Below are positions 32,326-32,829 of a DNA stretch of 32,829 nt, piece by piece. Origin of the DNA: Pyrinomonadaceae bacterium (GTDB lineage Bacteria > Acidobacteriota > Blastocatellia > Pyrinomonadales > Pyrinomonadaceae); the NCBI GenBank assembly GCA_030841105.1, contig JAVEDE010000007.1, positions 1-32,829 of the forward strand, given 5' to 3'. Below the pieces are notes generated by a model. That model had not been told where the DNA came from. It saw only the letters and a program-made list of their open reading frames with translations, and did not search any database. Every line of letters starts with the position of its first letter. Position 1 is the stretch's first letter. The position numbers and the translations under genes are program-made.

Positions 32326-32829
32326 TCAAGAGAAGCTATTGCGGCTGGCAGGGGCGGTCAGATGTGACTCTTTTGTGTCGAGTTGTGTCCGGCGGTCGTA
32401 GAGATCAGGCTCTCCGGGGGGGCGCGTGCGCCAGCGTTTGTGAATCCAGAGCCACTGTTCGGGGTAGGCGCGGATCATGCGTTCGATGGCGGCGGCGAAG
32501 TTGGCCGTGTTCGTCTCAATGTCGCGTTTGTCGTCGCCCGTGCGGACGAGTGTGACGGGCGGGTCGCCGTGGAAGAAGAATCGTCCGCGTTTTTCGTCCC
32601 ACACGGCGCAGGTGGGGATGACGAGGGCGTCCGTGCGCAGGGCGAGCGTGGCGACGCCGGAAGTGGTGCAGGCGAGGTGGCCGAAGAAGGGGACGAAGAC
32701 GCCTTCGTTCGGGTGCGTGTTGAGGTCGGCCAGAATGCCGAGCGTGCCGCCGTCGCGCAGGACGCGCAGGGCTTGACGGGCGGCCATTTTCTTGTTGATG
32801 GCCGTGTTGCCGTAGCGCGTGCGGATGCC
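32326..32829 (-). CDS. LpxL/HtrB-type lysophospholipid acyltransferase (3' part)
   Basis: The frame enters from the right edge and stops at 32326, leaving 167 residues of the C-terminal part. The visible sequence GIRTRYGNTAINKK, then ALRVLRDGGTLGILADLNTHPNEGVFVPFFGH and ALVIPTCAVWDEKRGRFFFHG, matches the lauroyl acyltransferase family (LpxL/LpxM/HtrB). So does EQWLWIHKRWRTRPPGEPDLY. These inner-membrane enzymes add secondary acyl chains to lipid A; related proteins act on other lipids. The catalytic HX4D/E motif lies upstream, outside the window. The usual QD in this region (LADQD) reads LADLN here, a departure from the common pattern. The C-terminal tail after DLY is Arg/Thr/Ser-rich. The presence of this family suggests a Gram-negative envelope. 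Confidence 0.88.
   Translation of the reverse strand, partial: GIRTRYGNTAINKKMAARQALRVLRDGGTLGILADLNTHPNEGVFVPFFGHLACTTSGVATLALRTDALVIPTCAVWDEKRGRFFFHGDPPVTLVRTGDDKRDIETNTANFAAAIERMIRAYPEQWLWIHKRWRTRPPGEPDLYDRRTQLDTKESHLTAPASRNSFS

Overview
The window is a very GC-rich bacterial chromosome segment with tightly spaced genes, no insertion sequence, no phage module and no CRISPR array. The gene repertoire suggests an Acidobacteriota member, perhaps Blastocatellia. It includes a TonB receptor with a carboxypeptidase-like N-domain, a TIGR03118/Calx-beta/DUF4214 secreted protein, many intergenic palindromic repeats, and an HtrB-type acyltransferase implying a Gram-negative envelope. This placement is an inference; no rRNA or marker tree was available.

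Layout. 1-1738 (-) is the 5' part of a membrane sensor with an ethylene-receptor-like domain, a receiver domain and PAS domains. 2110-2784 (+) is a small alpha/beta hydrolase. 2877-4970 (-) is a secreted fusion of a catalytically dead trypsin-like domain with a DUF900 hydrolase. 5178-6569 (-) is a MATE exporter. 6913-9530 (-) is a coupled pair, a TetR regulator then a long-chain acyl-CoA synthetase, behind an 18-bp FadR-like operator. 9813-10967 (-) is an MscS channel. 11032-11641 (-) is a compact tRNA-Ser locus containing a PD-(D/E)XK homing-endonuclease-like gene. 11740-14251 (-) holds a secreted hypothetical, a small zinc-ribbon protein and a YbdK-type carboxylate-amine ligase. 14278-16761 (+) is a TonB-dependent receptor. 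16917-17315 (-) is an Asn/Gly/Thr-rich exported protein.

17578-22322 (-) is an apparent operon of a NorQ/CbbQ AAA+ ATPase, a DinB-like protein and a large NorD/CbbO VWA protein. 22627-23742 (+) is mnmA. 23986-26259 (-) is the TIGR03118/Calx-beta/DUF4214 protein. 26719-28524 (+) is sppA. 28619-29914 (-) is serS. 30103-31795 (+) is galU then fabG. A gene-poor, less GC-rich stretch follows (31796-32325), and the window ends inside an lpxL/htrB-type acyltransferase on the minus strand.

The most unusual locus is 11032-11641. A good promoter leads into a 36-nt tRNA 5' half that stops at the anticodon. A small endonuclease gene follows, whose stop codon lies inside the next tRNA, then a complete tRNA-Ser(UGA) with encoded CCA, then a terminator. 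The arrangement looks like a minimal homing-endonuclease element that inserts at a tRNA anticodon loop and brings a replacement tRNA. The window is also rich in palindromic intergenic repeats, one of which forms the 5' coding end of the TonB receptor.
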